The notes: a model not told the origin generated them from the sequence alone. Counted from the stretch's first letter, positions 7,728 to 16,876 are shown. The stretch: DNA of 64,000 bases from Allocatelliglobosispora scoriae (GCF_014204945.1 NZ_JACHMN010000002.1:2875001-2939000), one strand, 5' to 3'. Numbers and translations: made by a program.

Positions 7728-9554
7728 GTGGTGACGCGCTCGGCCCCCGCACCCCAACTGACGCCGCCAGGACGCCCCACGCCGGACACTGTCGTGGACG
7801 GCGCAGCCGATGTGCAGGCCACCGCCGGAAAGCGACGCTGGCGCTCGCCGCGGCTGATCGACGCCGTGGTCATCGCCGGATTCCTCGCCTTCGCGGCCTT
7901 CCTCACCCACGGTCTCTGGCCGGACCCCGGTTCCCGAGCACTCGGGCTGAACCCGGCCGATCAGACCCTCTACGAGTGGTTCCTCGCCTACGACACGCGG
8001 ATCTGGCACGGCGATTTCAGCCTTCTCAGTGACCGGCTCAACTCACCCGTCGGGGTCAACCTGCTGGCGAACACCACGGTGATCGCCCTCGGCGTCATCT
8101 TCGCGCCGGTGACCCTGCTCTTCGGGCCCGGGACCACCTTCGCGGTCCTCGTCGTCATCAACCTCGCCGGCACCGCCGCCGCGTGGTATCTGCTCTTTCA
8201 CCGCACCTTCGGTGTCCGCCGGCTCGCCGCGATCGTCGGCGGCGCCTTCTGCGGCTTCGCGCCCGGCATGATCTCGCAGTCCAACGCGCACCTGCACATC
8301 ACGGCGCAGTGGCTCGTCCCGCCGATGATCTGGGCGGTGATGCGGCTGTGGCGCGCCTCGGTCGACGACGACCGCCGTCGGCGGGTGACCAGTGGACTCG
8401 TCCTCGCCGGGCTCGTCACCGCGCAGCTCTTCGTCGGTGAGGAGACGCTCTTCCTCACCGCCCTGGCGCTGATCTTCTTCGTCCTCACCTACGCGGCGAT
8501 CACCCGACCGTCCTGGCAGATCATCGGGCGCTTCGCGGGCGGGATGGCGATCGCCACGGGTGCGGCCACCCTGCTGCTCGCCGCACCGCTGTGGATGCAG
8601 TTCAAGGGCCCGCAGCATGTGCCGAACGGTCCGTTCAGCCCGCACTACTTCTCGGCCGACCTCGCGAGCTTCTGGGCCTTCTCCCCGCTGTCGATCGCGG
8701 GCGGTGAGGAGTCCTACCGGCTCTCCACCGGCGGCACCGAGCTCAACACGTTCCTCGGCTGGCCACTGCTCACCATGATCGCGATCTGCGCGCTGCTGCT
8801 GATCCGCAACGCCGTGGCGGCCTCGGCCACCATCGCCGGTCTGATCATGTGCGCCTTCTCGCTCGGCCCCGACATCGTCATCGCGGGCGAGCGCACCGGC
8901 CGCCCGGGGCCCTACGCGCTGATCGAGGGTGTGCCGATCATCGACGGCGCGCTGCCGATGCGGTTCGCGCTCGCGGCGATCCCGCTCATCGCCGTCATCC
9001 TGGTCCTCTCGATCAACCGGATCCAGCAGATCCCGGACCGGCCGATCCGCTGGGCCTGCATCGGCATGATCCTGATGTCGCTGCTCCCGCTGGTCCCGGG
9101 ACCGCTGCCGACGGTCGCCCGGCCCGCCATCCCCCGCTTCTACACCGAGGGGCACTGGCGTTCCTGTACGCCGGAGGGCGGGGTGCTCGTACCCGTACCG
9201 CTCGCGACGCCACCGGCCCCGGAGCCGATGCGGTACGCCGCCTACAACATGGCGGCTTTCGGCATGCCGGAGGGCTTCTTCATCGGGCCCTACGGCATCC
9301 GGCAGCGGGCGTCGATCGGCACCTTCAAGCGCCCCACCTCGGAGCTGCTCGCCAAGGTCGCCAAGACCGGCAAGATCCCCCCGATCACGGAGAACGAGCG
9401 GGCCACGGCGACCTACGACATCTACCGCTGGAACGCCGACTGCATCGTGCTCACCGAGACGCCGCACCGCGCCGAGCTCCAGCAGGCGCTGGAGCAGCTC
9501 CTCGGCCGTCCCGGCACCCCGGTCGCCGACGCCCTGGTCTGGAAGATCCCCTAG
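7728..9554 (+). CDS. polytopic membrane protein, GT-C glycosyltransferase-like
   Basis: A 608-residue integral membrane protein with a short Pro-rich cytoplasmic N-terminus and about ten hydrophobic segments between residues 40 and 460. A roughly 150-residue C-terminal soluble part follows. The first loop after TM1 has 'ADQTLYEWFLAYDTRIW', placing acidic residues on the presumed outer face as in GT-C-fold sugar transferases (YfhO or mannosyltransferase-like). I cannot name a specific family. Two adjacent GTG codons (7728, 7731) could be the start; the Shine-Dalgarno is weak. The gene is divergent from tRNA-Leu and converges on the NADH dehydrogenase gene, separated by a palindromic repeat. 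Confidence 0.75.
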   Translation: MVTRSAPAPQLTPPGRPTPDTVVDGAADVQATAGKRRWRSPRLIDAVVIAGFLAFAAFLTHGLWPDPGSRALGLNPADQTLYEWFLAYDTRIWHGDFSLLSDRLNSPVGVNLLANTTVIALGVIFAPVTLLFGPGTTFAVLVVINLAGTAAAWYLLFHRTFGVRRLAAIVGGAFCGFAPGMISQSNAHLHITAQWLVPPMIWAVMRLWRASVDDDRRRRVTSGLVLAGLVTAQLFVGEETLFLTALALIFFVLTYAAITRPSWQIIGRFAGGMAIATGAATLLLAAPLWMQFKGPQHVPNGPFSPHYFSADLASFWAFSPLSIAGGEESYRLSTGGTELNTFLGWPLLTMIAICALLLIRNAVAASATIAGLIMCAFSLGPDIVIAGERTGRPGPYALIEGVPIIDGALPMRFALAAIPLIAVILVLSINRIQQIPDRPIRWACIGMILMSLLPLVPGPLPTVARPAIPRFYTEGHWRSCTPEGGVLVPVPLATPPAPEPMRYAAYNMAAFGMPEGFFIGPYGIRQRASIGTFKRPTSELLAKVAKTGKIPPITENERATATYDIYRWNADCIVLTETPHRAELQQALEQLLGRPGTPVADALVWKIP

Positions 9555-9587
9555 CCGAGCCGGTTCCGCGCCGGTCCGCCGCAACGA

Positions 9588-9626
9588 CAAGATCGCCGCA
9601 ACTCTTGAAGAGTTGCGGCGATCTTG
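9588..9626. repeat. palindromic element, family A (single form)
   Basis: Two 19-base arms (9588-9606, 9608-9626) flank one central base; the core is CAACTCTTGAAGAGTTG. It lies between the convergent 3' ends of the GT-C-like membrane protein and the NADH dehydrogenase, 33 and 8 bases from their stops. It could act as a bidirectional terminator. Four further copies of the core are in this window. Confidence 0.9.
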
Positions 9627-9634
9627 GTTATTGC

Positions 9635-11062
9635 CTACTTCGCCGAGCCGACCAGCGGCTTCGTGGCGACCGGCGCGGCCTTGACGACCGGCGGTGCCAC
9701 GGGGACCATCGGGCCGGCGGCCTCGACGAACGGGTCGAGCGGATCGTGCAGGCCGCCCAGCGAGACGACCTCGCGGCGCAGGAACATCGCGAGCGTCCAG
9801 TCCGCGACCACCCGGATCTTGCGGTTCATCGACGGGATCCGGCTCATGTGGTAGGTCCGGTGCATGAACCACGCGGGCCAGCCGCGCAGCTTGATGCCGT
9901 AGACCTGGGCCACGCCCTTGTGCAGGCCGAGGCTCGCGACGCTGCCCACGTGCTTGTGGTGGTAGGGCTTGATCGGCCGGCCGCGCAGCAGCGCCAGGAT
10001 GTTGTCGGAGAGCTGGTTGGCCTGGCGAACGGCGTGCTGGGCGCTCGGCGAGCAGAGCGGCAGCTCACCGTTGACGTCCGGGGTGCCGGTGACGTCCGGG
10101 ACCGCAGCGCAGTCACCGGCCGACCAGGCGCCGTCGAGGACGTTGCCGTCGGCGTCCACGACCTGCAGCGTGGGCAGGCAGGTGATCGCGCCGCGCTTGT
10201 TGCGGGGCAGGTCGGTGTGGTCGAGCATCGGGCTCGGCTTGACGCCGGCGGTCCAGACGATCGTGTCGGCCGGGAACTCCTCGCCGTCGGAGAGCTTGAC
10301 GACACCCGCGACGCAGCCCTCCAGCCGGGTCTCCAGCCGGATGTCGATCCCCCGGGCCACGAGCTGGCGGACCGTGTAGGCACCCATGTCCGGGCCCACC
10401 TCAGGCAGGATCCGGCGAGCGGCCTCGACCAGCACGAACCGGGCGTCGCTCGGCTTCAGCTCCGGGTAGTAGCGGTTGATCGCGTCCCGGACCATGTCCT
10501 CCATCTCGGCGAGCGCCTCGATGCCGGCGAATCCACCGCCGACGAAGACAAAGGTGAGCGCGCGGGCACGGGTCGCCGCGTCCTGCGTCGCGGCACCGAC
10601 GTCGAGCCGGTCCAGCACGTGGTTACGCAGGTAGATGGCCTCGCCGATGGTCTTGAACCCGACGGCGTGCTCGCGCAGGCCCGGGATCGGCAGGGTCCGC
10701 GAGACGCTGCCGGGGGCGACGATGATGTGGTCGTACGCAAGCTCCAGGGGCGGACCGATGACCGGAGCCACGGTGGCGACCTTGCGAGCGTGCTCGACCT
10801 TCGTCACGGAACCCATGACGATCTTGCAACGCTTCAACTCGCGTCGAACCGGCACCACAGCGTGACGGGGGGAGATGTTGCCGGCTGCCGCCTCGGGCAG
10901 GAAGGGCTGGTACGTCATGTGTGGCTGGGGATCGACGATGATCACTTCGGCCTCACGAGCGCTGAGCTTGCGAGACATGCGCAGAGCTGCATAGAGCCCG
11001 ACATGTCCGGCACCAACGATCAAGATGCGCTTCGGTTTCACATCTATATCTTCGCGGACCAT
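9635..11062 (-). CDS. ndh: type II NADH dehydrogenase (NDH-2)
   Basis: A 475-residue single-subunit flavoprotein expected to pass electrons from NADH to menaquinone without proton pumping. It has the FAD dinucleotide motif ILIVGAGHVGLYAALRM, then the family segment DPQPHMTYQPFLPEAAAGN. A second NAD(P)-binding GGGFAGIEALAEM follows, and the late GAWSAGDCAAVPD flavin contact is present. The C-terminal region (FMHRTYHMSRIPS) is amphipathic and suits membrane attachment. ATG 11062 is chosen; GTG 11041 (VKPKRILIVG) is also plausible and matches the start seen in relatives. The frame continues upstream into repeat DNA and is not coding there. Confidence 0.9.
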   Translation of the reverse strand: MVREDIDVKPKRILIVGAGHVGLYAALRMSRKLSAREAEVIIVDPQPHMTYQPFLPEAAAGNISPRHAVVPVRRELKRCKIVMGSVTKVEHARKVATVAPVIGPPLELAYDHIIVAPGSVSRTLPIPGLREHAVGFKTIGEAIYLRNHVLDRLDVGAATQDAATRARALTFVFVGGGFAGIEALAEMEDMVRDAINRYYPELKPSDARFVLVEAARRILPEVGPDMGAYTVRQLVARGIDIRLETRLEGCVAGVVKLSDGEEFPADTIVWTAGVKPSPMLDHTDLPRNKRGAITCLPTLQVVDADGNVLDGAWSAGDCAAVPDVTGTPDVNGELPLCSPSAQHAVRQANQLSDNILALLRGRPIKPYHHKHVGSVASLGLHKGVAQVYGIKLRGWPAWFMHRTYHMSRIPSMNRKIRVVADWTLAMFLRREVVSLGGLHDPLDPFVEAAGPMVPVAPPVVKAAPVATKPLVGSAK

Positions 11063-11141
11063 CAGCGGATCACCGAAGCAGATAACGGTCTTTGTGAGCA
11101 GGCTTACGACCCCTATGACCTGGGCCACTGCGCCAGCGCAC

Positions 11142-11211
11142 GATCGCCGCAACTCTTCAAGAGTTGGTCCTGAAACCGCTTGGGAACAACTCTTGAAGAG
11201 TTGCGGCGATC
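11142..11211. repeat. palindromic element, family A (compound form)
   Basis: Perfect 25-base arms at 11142-11166 and 11187-11211 with a 20-base spacer. Each arm itself contains the CAACTCTTSAAGAGTTG palindrome (S = C or G), so either two small hairpins or one large one can form. It sits 11 bases after the stop of the membrane gene ending the DUF58 operon and upstream of ndh, which suits a terminator. Confidence 0.9.
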
Positions 11212-11221
11212 TTGGGCTGAG

Positions 11222-11764
11222 CTAGGGCTGGCGGCGGTAGAGGCGGGCCAGGACGCTGATGACGGCGAGAGCGGCCACGAGGCCGACGACCGAGGCGATC
11301 CAGGTGGTCTCCCAGCCGGTGACCATGGTCGAGCCGACGAGCAGCACCAGCGCCATCACCGCGGTGAGGCCGACGATGCCGAGGGACTTCGCGTACCACC
11401 GGACCAGGACGTCGGGGGCGAGGATCGCGTCGTGCGGGACGATCGCGGCGAGCGCCGCCGAGGAGTGCGCCAGGTAGAGCGCTGCGGAGAAGCCGATCAG
11501 CCGCCACAGGGTGAGCGACTCGGTCGCGTTGAGCAGGCCGATGAACCAGCCCACGACTCCGCCGAGCAGCACGAGCGTGACGATCCGCGTCCCCGGCAGC
11601 AGGCCGACGAGCACCGCCGCGAGACCGGCGGCGCCGACGGTCCGAGCACCGAGCGCCCAGGTCGGGATCGCCATGACGAGGGCGGTGAGCGTGAAGCCGA
11701 AGGCGAGCCCCCGGCAGAGCAGCGCGCCGGGGGTGATCCGGGCGACCTTCTCCAGCGCCTTCAT
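11222..11764 (-). CDS. hypothetical membrane protein at the end of the MoxR/DUF58 operon
   Basis: A 180-residue integral membrane protein with five or six hydrophobic segments (for example CRGLAFGFTLTALVMAIPTW and LIGFSAALYLAHSSAALAAI) and few polar loops. It begins 13 bases after the DUF58 gene stops, on the same strand, so it is very likely translated from the same mRNA. No catalytic motif is visible and no family name is offered. A compound palindrome at 11142-11211 follows its stop and probably ends the operon. Confidence 0.7.
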   Translation of the reverse strand: MKALEKVARITPGALLCRGLAFGFTLTALVMAIPTWALGARTVGAAGLAAVLVGLLPGTRIVTLVLLGGVVGWFIGLLNATESLTLWRLIGFSAALYLAHSSAALAAIVPHDAILAPDVLVRWYAKSLGIVGLTAVMALVLLVGSTMVTGWETTWIASVVGLVAALAVISVLARLYRRQP

Positions 11765-11777
11765 CGCATCACAGCCT

Positions 11778-13163
11778 TCATCGGGTCACAGCCTGCGGCC
11801 GTCCGGAGAGCCGCGCCACGTCGCGCAGCACCAGATCCAGGCTGTTGGCACCGGCCCAGGGCACGACGGGTACGCCGTGCTCACGCAACTGTCCGACGAC
11901 GTTGGCCCGTTCCAGCAGCCACAGCCGGTAGGACGCCGCCGACCAGGGGTTGCTCGCGTTGCCCGCCGCGATGGAGAAGTCCAGCGGCAGCGTGTCCACC
12001 GCCACCACGGACCGGCCGCCCCGGGCCAGCGTGGCGAGCATCCCCGCCGAGCGCGCGTCCACCAGCGGGGTCAGCACGACGACGAGGGCATTGGACGAGA
12101 TCGCGGTGCTGAGCTGCTGCTCGGGCGTGACGAGGCTGATCCGGCTCGGCTTCACGTCGAGCAGCCACTCCAGGATCGTGAGATATTGCCGCCGCCCGCT
12201 CGCCGCCCGCAGCCGCCGCAGGCCGGAGCCGAACTCGACCATCGAGACCCGGTCGCCCAGGGTCAGATAGTGCTCGGCGATCGCGGCGGCGGCCCGAACG
12301 GTGATGTCGAAGACGCTGGCCGTCCCGCCGATGCCGCTGGACCGGCCCGCCTCGGCGAGCACGTCGAGCAGCAGCGTCACCTCGGCATCGCGGTCGGAGA
12401 GGGTCTGCGCCACGTGGAGCTGACGGGAGCGCAGCGTCGTCCGCCAGTCGATGCGGCGCAGCCGGTCCCCCGGCGCGAACTGCCGCACACCGGCCAGCTC
12501 ACCGCCCTCGCCGTGGCGGCGGGACCGGTGCTGGCCGACGAGACCGGCCGCGCGGGGCATCGCCTCGTCCGCGGAGAAGGGCTCGGTGACGGGGAAGACC
12601 TTCATGCCGAGCGAGCCGGTGACCACGGCGCGGCTCAGCAGCAGCCCGTGCCCGGCGACAGCGGTCGCGGCGGCCGGTCCGATCGAGTGCCGCCCCCAGC
12701 GCCGGGCCTGGCCGGTGAGGACCACGTCGGCCACCTCACCGGGGCTCAGCGCCGCGGTGACCGGCCGATCGGGCGCCTTGTCGGCCGTCTCGGCGTGCAG
12801 GTTGAGCCACCACGAGTGCTGGGTCCGGGCCACGACCAGGTCATAGCCGATCGCGTCGGCGTTGCCCAGGGAGAGCACCGCCGAGAGCTCGGCGCCCTCG
12901 ACCGTGTACTCCTCCACCGTCGCCAGCCGCAGCTCGGGCATGGTCGCCGGTCGGCGGCTCAGCCCGAAGGCGAGTGCCAGCACGAACGGTGTCGCCACCA
13001 CGACGAGGTCGATCCGGCCCAGCATCACGGCGCCGACCAGCAACGAACCGGCGAGCAGCAGCGAGCGGCCGAGGGCCCGGGTGGGCACCCAGTCGGAGCC
13101 GGTGACCCGCTCCACCCGCTGTGGCGGCGGAGGCGGCGCCGAGGGACGCAGTTGTGGCGACAT
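11778..13163 (-). CDS. DUF58 domain protein (MoxR partner)
   Basis: A 461-residue protein: a Pro-rich N-terminus, two hydrophobic segments (about residues 32-66), a beta-rich extracellular-type region, and then the DUF58/vWA-like core. The core motif is FAPGDRLRRIDWRTTLRSRQ followed by a DxD...LLLDVLAE strand. DUF58 proteins are encoded next to MoxR AAA+ ATPases and are thought to be remodelled by them. ATG 13163 is used; it starts 11 bases after the moxR stop, and the longer upstream frame overlaps moxR. The function is inferred from context only: assembly or envelope-complex maturation. Confidence 0.87.
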   Translation of the reverse strand: MSPQLRPSAPPPPPQRVERVTGSDWVPTRALGRSLLLAGSLLVGAVMLGRIDLVVVATPFVLALAFGLSRRPATMPELRLATVEEYTVEGAELSAVLSLGNADAIGYDLVVARTQHSWWLNLHAETADKAPDRPVTAALSPGEVADVVLTGQARRWGRHSIGPAAATAVAGHGLLLSRAVVTGSLGMKVFPVTEPFSADEAMPRAAGLVGQHRSRRHGEGGELAGVRQFAPGDRLRRIDWRTTLRSRQLHVAQTLSDRDAEVTLLLDVLAEAGRSSGIGGTASVFDITVRAAAAIAEHYLTLGDRVSMVEFGSGLRRLRAASGRRQYLTILEWLLDVKPSRISLVTPEQQLSTAISSNALVVVLTPLVDARSAGMLATLARGGRSVVAVDTLPLDFSIAAGNASNPWSAASYRLWLLERANVVGQLREHGVPVVPWAGANSLDLVLRDVARLSGRPQAVTR

Positions 13164-13174
13164 GCCGGTGGCGG

Positions 13175-14200
13175 CTAACGCGGTGCGGGGCTGGGACGCT
13201 GACCGGGCGCGATGGAGGCGTACCCCGGGATGGCTCCGCTGGCCGGTGCGGGAGTGGACTCCAGCACCTCGGCCACGACGGCGGCGGGGTCGACCCGCTT
13301 GAGCCACATCTCGGGCCGCAGCGTGAGCCGGTGCGCGAGCGCGGGGATCGCGACGCCCTTGACGTCCTCGGGGATGACGAAGTCGCGCCCGTCCAGGGCG
13401 GCTCGCGCGCGGGCCAGCAGCAGCAGCGCCAGCGAGCCTCGCGGCGAGGCCCCGACCAGCACGGACGGGTGGTGACGCGTGTTCGAGGCGAGCGAGACGA
13501 TGTAGCGGCCGATGGAGTCCTCGACCTCGATCTGCTCCAGCGCACCCTGCATCGCGAGCAGCGTGCGGGCGTCGACGACCGGATCGAGGACGACCTCCTC
13601 GCGCTGGCGGGCCATCCGGCGGCGCAGCACGTCCCACTCCTCCTCGGCGGTCGGGTAGCCGAAGGAGACGCGCAACAGGAACCGGTCGAGCTGCGCCTCG
13701 GGCAGCGGATAGGTGCCCTCGTATTCGATCGGGTTGGCGGTGGCGAGCACGTGGAAGGGCGCCTCCAGCCGGTAGGTCACGCCCTCGACCGAGACCTGCT
13801 TCTCCTGCATCGCCTCCAGGAGCGCGGCCTGCGTCTTCGGCGGCGTCCGGTTGATCTCGTCGGCGAGCAGCAGGTTCGTGAAGATCGGTCCGGCCCGGAA
13901 GGTGAAGTCGTGGCTGCGCTGGTCGTAGAGGAACGACCCGGTCACGTCGGCGGGGAGCAGGTCCGGCGTGAACTGCAGGCGGCGGAAGTCGAGCCCGAGC
14001 GCCTGGGCGAACATCCGCGCGGTCAGCGTCTTGCCGAGTCCCGGCAGATCCTCCAGCAGCACGTGGCCGCCGGCGAGGATGCCCGCGAAGACCAGCTCCA
14101 ACGAGGCGCGCTTGCCCACCACCACGGTGCCGACCTGGTCGAGGACGCGCTTGGCGACCCGACCGACATCGGCGGGCGACATGATCTCCACCTGCGTCAT
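13175..14200 (-). CDS. moxR: MoxR-family AAA+ ATPase
   Basis: A 341-residue AAA+ chaperone-like ATPase. Walker A is in LLEDLPGLGKTLTARMFAQA, Walker B in LLLADEINRTPPK, followed by sensor 1 'LATANPIEYEGTYPLPEAQL' and the C-terminal lid with SPRGSLALL. This order and length are standard for MoxR. Such ATPases activate or insert cofactors into partner complexes, usually working with DUF58 and vWA proteins. Its neighbours here are exactly those: a DUF58 gene 11 bases downstream, and upstream a small membrane protein (2-base gap) and a DUF4129 protein. The C-terminal 15 residues are low complexity. Confidence 0.93.
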   Translation of the reverse strand: MTQVEIMSPADVGRVAKRVLDQVGTVVVGKRASLELVFAGILAGGHVLLEDLPGLGKTLTARMFAQALGLDFRRLQFTPDLLPADVTGSFLYDQRSHDFTFRAGPIFTNLLLADEINRTPPKTQAALLEAMQEKQVSVEGVTYRLEAPFHVLATANPIEYEGTYPLPEAQLDRFLLRVSFGYPTAEEEWDVLRRRMARQREEVVLDPVVDARTLLAMQGALEQIEVEDSIGRYIVSLASNTRHHPSVLVGASPRGSLALLLLARARAALDGRDFVIPEDVKGVAIPALAHRLTLRPEMWLKRVDPAAVVAEVLESTPAPASGAIPGYASIAPGQRPSPAPR

Positions 14201-14202
14201 TT

Positions 14203-14778
14203 CTAGATCTTCTCCATCTGGTCGATCAGGTTGGCCAGCTCGCGCGGGCTGGGCGGCCGTTTCACCGGCGTGGTCAGGAATGTCCAGAGCGGCTCGCCGA
14301 CGACCCGGGCCGCCCGGTGTGGTTCCGTCGAACGAATGATGCCGTGTCGCTGGCGCAGGCGCTCGTCGATGATCTCCGCGAGTTGCGGCTGAATTTTACG
14401 ACTGAACGCCCCGGCGTCCGTTTGGCACCAGTCGAGGCGGGTCTGCCAGCGCTTCATCACGTGCACCACACCGTCGGTCACCACGTCGTCCAGGGGCCCG
14501 TGCCGACCGGCGGCCCGCGGTGGCGGCGGCGGACGCACACCCGAGGCATAGGTGCCGAGAAGAACGAGGACCAGCGCGACGAGGAAGAGGAACGGGACCG
14601 GCACGGCGTAGCCGCTCATCGTCAGGCCCGCCCAGGCGAACCCGGCGAGGCAGGCGGCGAGCAGCAGCGTGCGGATCGCGACGACCCTGGTCTTCGACGC
14701 GGGCCGCGCGGCCGGATCGTCGGCGCCGCCACCGCCGCTGAAGAGGTCGTCGATGCTGGAGTTGGCGTCCTGGCTCAC
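14203..14778 (-). CDS. hypothetical membrane protein of the MoxR operon
   Basis: A 191-residue protein starting VSQDANSSIDDLFSGGGG, with two central hydrophobic segments ('AIRTLLLAACLAGFAWAGL' and VPFLFLVALVLVLLGTYASG). A basic Pro-rich loop and a soluble C-terminal region (MKRWQTRLDW to LANLIDQMEKI) follow. GTG 14778 overlaps the stop of the DUF4129 gene by four bases (GTGA), a sign of translational coupling, and it ends 2 bases before moxR. No family is recognised; the conserved operon suggests a structural partner of the MoxR/DUF58 module. Confidence 0.75.
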   Translation of the reverse strand: MSQDANSSIDDLFSGGGGADDPAARPASKTRVVAIRTLLLAACLAGFAWAGLTMSGYAVPVPFLFLVALVLVLLGTYASGVRPPPPPRAAGRHGPLDDVVTDGVVHVMKRWQTRLDWCQTDAGAFSRKIQPQLAEIIDERLRQRHGIIRSTEPHRAARVVGEPLWTFLTTPVKRPPSPRELANLIDQMEKI

Positions 14779-15470
14779 GCCGGCACCTCCGCGGTCAGGT
14801 CGGCTCGGAGTTGGCGCAGCGCCGCCCGCGCCTGCGCCCGCATCGTCTCGTCGACGACGTGGTGTCCGTAGCGGGCCTCGCGGTAGACCGCCGCGAAGCC
14901 GGTGAGCACCGGGGCGCTGACGCGCTGCCCCTCCAGCAGCCGCACGACGAGGTCGGTCGAGGTGTCGCCGGGCTGCCGCGCCGTGCCCGCCGCGGCGGCG
15001 GCCGACTCCAGCCGCACCCAGCAGGCGATCACCGCCCGGCGCGGATCGGCGTCGTCGTCGTCGAGCGCCTGGATGCCCTCGTCCAGCGCGGCGACGACCG
15101 AGTCGGCGGACAGCGGCTTCGGAGCGCGGCTCGGGGTGCGCATCAGCAGGCGTGCCCAGCGCTTGCGCGGAGCGCCCTGGCGCAGCAGCTGGAAGATGAG
15201 CAGGCCGACGACGATCACGACGAGGGTGAGGCAGAGCGCGCCCGCTGCGGTGCCGATCCAGCCCGGCATCTCGACATCCGAGCCGGGATCGCCCGGGCCG
15301 CCTTCCGACGCGATCGGCGGCTGCGACAGGGTCGGCCGCGCCGAGGGCGGCGCTCCGCTGCCGAGGTCCGCGGGGCGCACCGGCAGCGAGCCGAGCACCG
15401 CACCGAGACCCACGACACCCAGCAGCACCGCGACCGCGGCCAGCGGCAGCCAGCGGCGCAACACCCCCAT
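14775..15470 (-). CDS. DUF4129 domain-containing membrane protein
   Basis: A 231-residue protein with an N-terminal membrane segment (residues about 8-28), a Pro/Ser/Gly-rich external stretch, a second membrane segment (GALCLTLVVIVVGLLIFQLL) and a cytoplasmic domain. The domain contains 'ACWVRLESAAAAAG' and 'YREARYGHHVVDETMRAQAR', which is the DUF4129 signature ('A...W.RLE', 'Y..ARYG'). DUF4129 is usually found with MoxR and DUF58, sometimes fused to transglutaminase. It is the first gene of the operon running down to 11222. The start is ATG 15470; the glycosylase gene upstream is 17 bases away. Confidence 0.85.
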   Translation of the reverse strand: MGVLRRWLPLAAVAVLLGVVGLGAVLGSLPVRPADLGSGAPPSARPTLSQPPIASEGGPGDPGSDVEMPGWIGTAAGALCLTLVVIVVGLLIFQLLRQGAPRKRWARLLMRTPSRAPKPLSADSVVAALDEGIQALDDDDADPRRAVIACWVRLESAAAAAGTARQPGDTSTDLVVRLLEGQRVSAPVLTGFAAVYREARYGHHVVDETMRAQARAALRQLRADLTAEVPA

Positions 15471-15487
15471 GGCGCTCCCCGATCTGT

Positions 15488-16183
15488 CTAATCGAGCCCT
15501 GCAAGGCTCCGGGCCTGGGACAACACGCTGTCCAGCATGGCTGGTGTGAGCCGTCCGGTAAAGGTGTTCTGCTGCGAGACGTGATAAGAACCAAGCAGCG
15601 ACGGTACGCCATCAGCCGCCCACAGACTGCCATGTCCGAAGCGCGGTCGGGGGGATGGCGGCGTCACGGCGTACACCCGGGAGAGGGCGGGCCACCACGC
15701 GGCCCAGGCGAAGGCGCCGAGCGCGACCACGACGCGCAGCGTGGGTTTGATCAACTCGACCTCGCTGTGCAGCCAGTGGGCGCAGGTGTCCCGCTCGGCC
15801 GGGGTGGGCTTGTTGTCCGGCGGCGCGCAGCGGACCGCGGCGGCGATCCGGGTGTCCACGAGCGCCAGCCCGTCGTCGATCGAGACACTCGTCGACTGGT
15901 TGGCGAGGCCGACCCGATGCATCGAGGCGAAGAGCACGTCACCGCTGCGGTCGCCGGTGAAGATCCGGCCGGTGCGGTTGCCGCCGTGCGCGGCGGGTGC
16001 GAGCCCCAGGATCAGGATGCGGGCGTCCGCGACACCGAAACCCGGCACGGGGCGGCCCCAGTAGGTCTCGTCGCGGAACGAGGCGCGCTTCTCCACCGCG
16101 ACGCGCTCGCGCCACTCGACCAGGCGAGGACAGGATCGGCATCCGATCACCGCCTGGTCGAGGGCACGAAGCTCATGCGTCAC
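15488..16183 (-). CDS. uracil-DNA glycosylase, family 5 (UdgB-type)
   Basis: A 231-residue DNA repair enzyme that removes uracil, and often hypoxanthine or xanthine, from DNA. Motif A is GLAPAAHGGNRTGRIFTGD, which lacks the usual Asp/Asn catalytic residue. Motif B is GSYHVSQQNTFTGRLT. Together they are characteristic of family 5 (UdgB). N-terminal CRSCPRL and a later C-x(n)-C (VRCAPPDNKPT, RDTCAHW) provide four Cys for the family's iron-sulfur cluster. Length and start are normal. It is a housekeeping gene on the same strand as, and just upstream of, the DUF4129 operon. Confidence 0.92.
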   Translation of the reverse strand: MTHELRALDQAVIGCRSCPRLVEWRERVAVEKRASFRDETYWGRPVPGFGVADARILILGLAPAAHGGNRTGRIFTGDRSGDVLFASMHRVGLANQSTSVSIDDGLALVDTRIAAAVRCAPPDNKPTPAERDTCAHWLHSEVELIKPTLRVVVALGAFAWAAWWPALSRVYAVTPPSPRPRFGHGSLWAADGVPSLLGSYHVSQQNTFTGRLTPAMLDSVLSQARSLAGLD

Positions 16184-16195
16184 AGGGGCATGCTG

Positions 16196-16876
16196 TCACA
16201 GGCGGGTGCGGAGGAAATCGATGGTGCGGGCCCAGGAGACCGCTGCGGCATCGCGGTCGAAGACCTCGGGCCGATCGTCGTTGACGAAAGCGTGGTGCGT
16301 CCCCGGGTAGTCGTAGACCGTGACCGATGCACCGGCCTCACCGATCGCCTCGGCGGCGAGCGTGATGCCGGGGGCGGCGGAGGTGCCGTCCTCCTCGGAG
16401 CAGTGGATCAGAGCGGCCTTGCCCGTGTAGTTGGACCACTCGGGCGACATCCGCTCCCACGGGACCGCCGGGTAGAAGCCCACGGTCGCCTTGATCTCCG
16501 GCGACAGCGTGCCCGACCACAGCGCCAGCGAGCCGCCCATGCAGAAGCCGACGGTGCCGACGCCGCCGGTCGTCTCCGGCAGCCCCGCCAGGTAGGCGGC
16601 GGCACCCGCGATGTCCTTGGCCGCCTGCGGGATCGCCAGGCCCATCATCAGCTTGCCGGCCTCGTCGGGCTCGGTCGTGGAGGTGCCGTGGTAGAGGTCG
16701 GGTGCGAGGGCGACGAATCCGGCCTCAGCAAACCGGTCAGCTAGGGCAGTGATGTGCGGGACCAGGCCCCACCACTCCTGAATGACGACGACGGCCGGGC
16801 CGTTGCCCGACGCCGGTAGCGCGAGATATCCCTCGGCTGTGCCGCCGTTGCTCGGGAAGCTCACCAGTTCGCCCAT
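16196..16876 (-). CDS. dienelactone hydrolase family protein
   Basis: A 226-residue alpha/beta-hydrolase. The nucleophile elbow GFCMGGSLAL carries Cys112 instead of Ser, the hallmark of dienelactone hydrolases. The acid and base are visible in CSEEDG and 'YPGTHHAFVND'. These enzymes open cyclic lactones such as carboxymethylenebutenolide in aromatic degradation, although many actinobacterial copies act on unknown esters. No catabolic genes lie nearby, so the substrate cannot be inferred. The start at 16876 (MGELVSFPSNGG) follows GGAGGACCCCAC. The 220 bases upstream hold no gene that I can recognise. Confidence 0.9.
   Translation of the reverse strand: MGELVSFPSNGGTAEGYLALPASGNGPAVVVIQEWWGLVPHITALADRFAEAGFVALAPDLYHGTSTTEPDEAGKLMMGLAIPQAAKDIAGAAAYLAGLPETTGGVGTVGFCMGGSLALWSGTLSPEIKATVGFYPAVPWERMSPEWSNYTGKAALIHCSEEDGTSAAPGITLAAEAIGEAGASVTVYDYPGTHHAFVNDDRPEVFDRDAAAVSWARTIDFLRTRL

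Noticed and set aside
8849-11173. A 774-codon plus-strand frame spanning the GT-C-like gene end and the NADH dehydrogenase gene
   Set aside because: It runs across two well supported genes and a palindrome, with no recognisable protein. It is a product of high G/C codon bias.
14779-15633. Long N-terminal extension of the small MoxR-operon membrane protein
   Set aside because: It overlaps the DUF4129 gene almost completely and is an Arg/Gly/Ala shadow. GTG 14778 with a GTGA overlap is a natural start.
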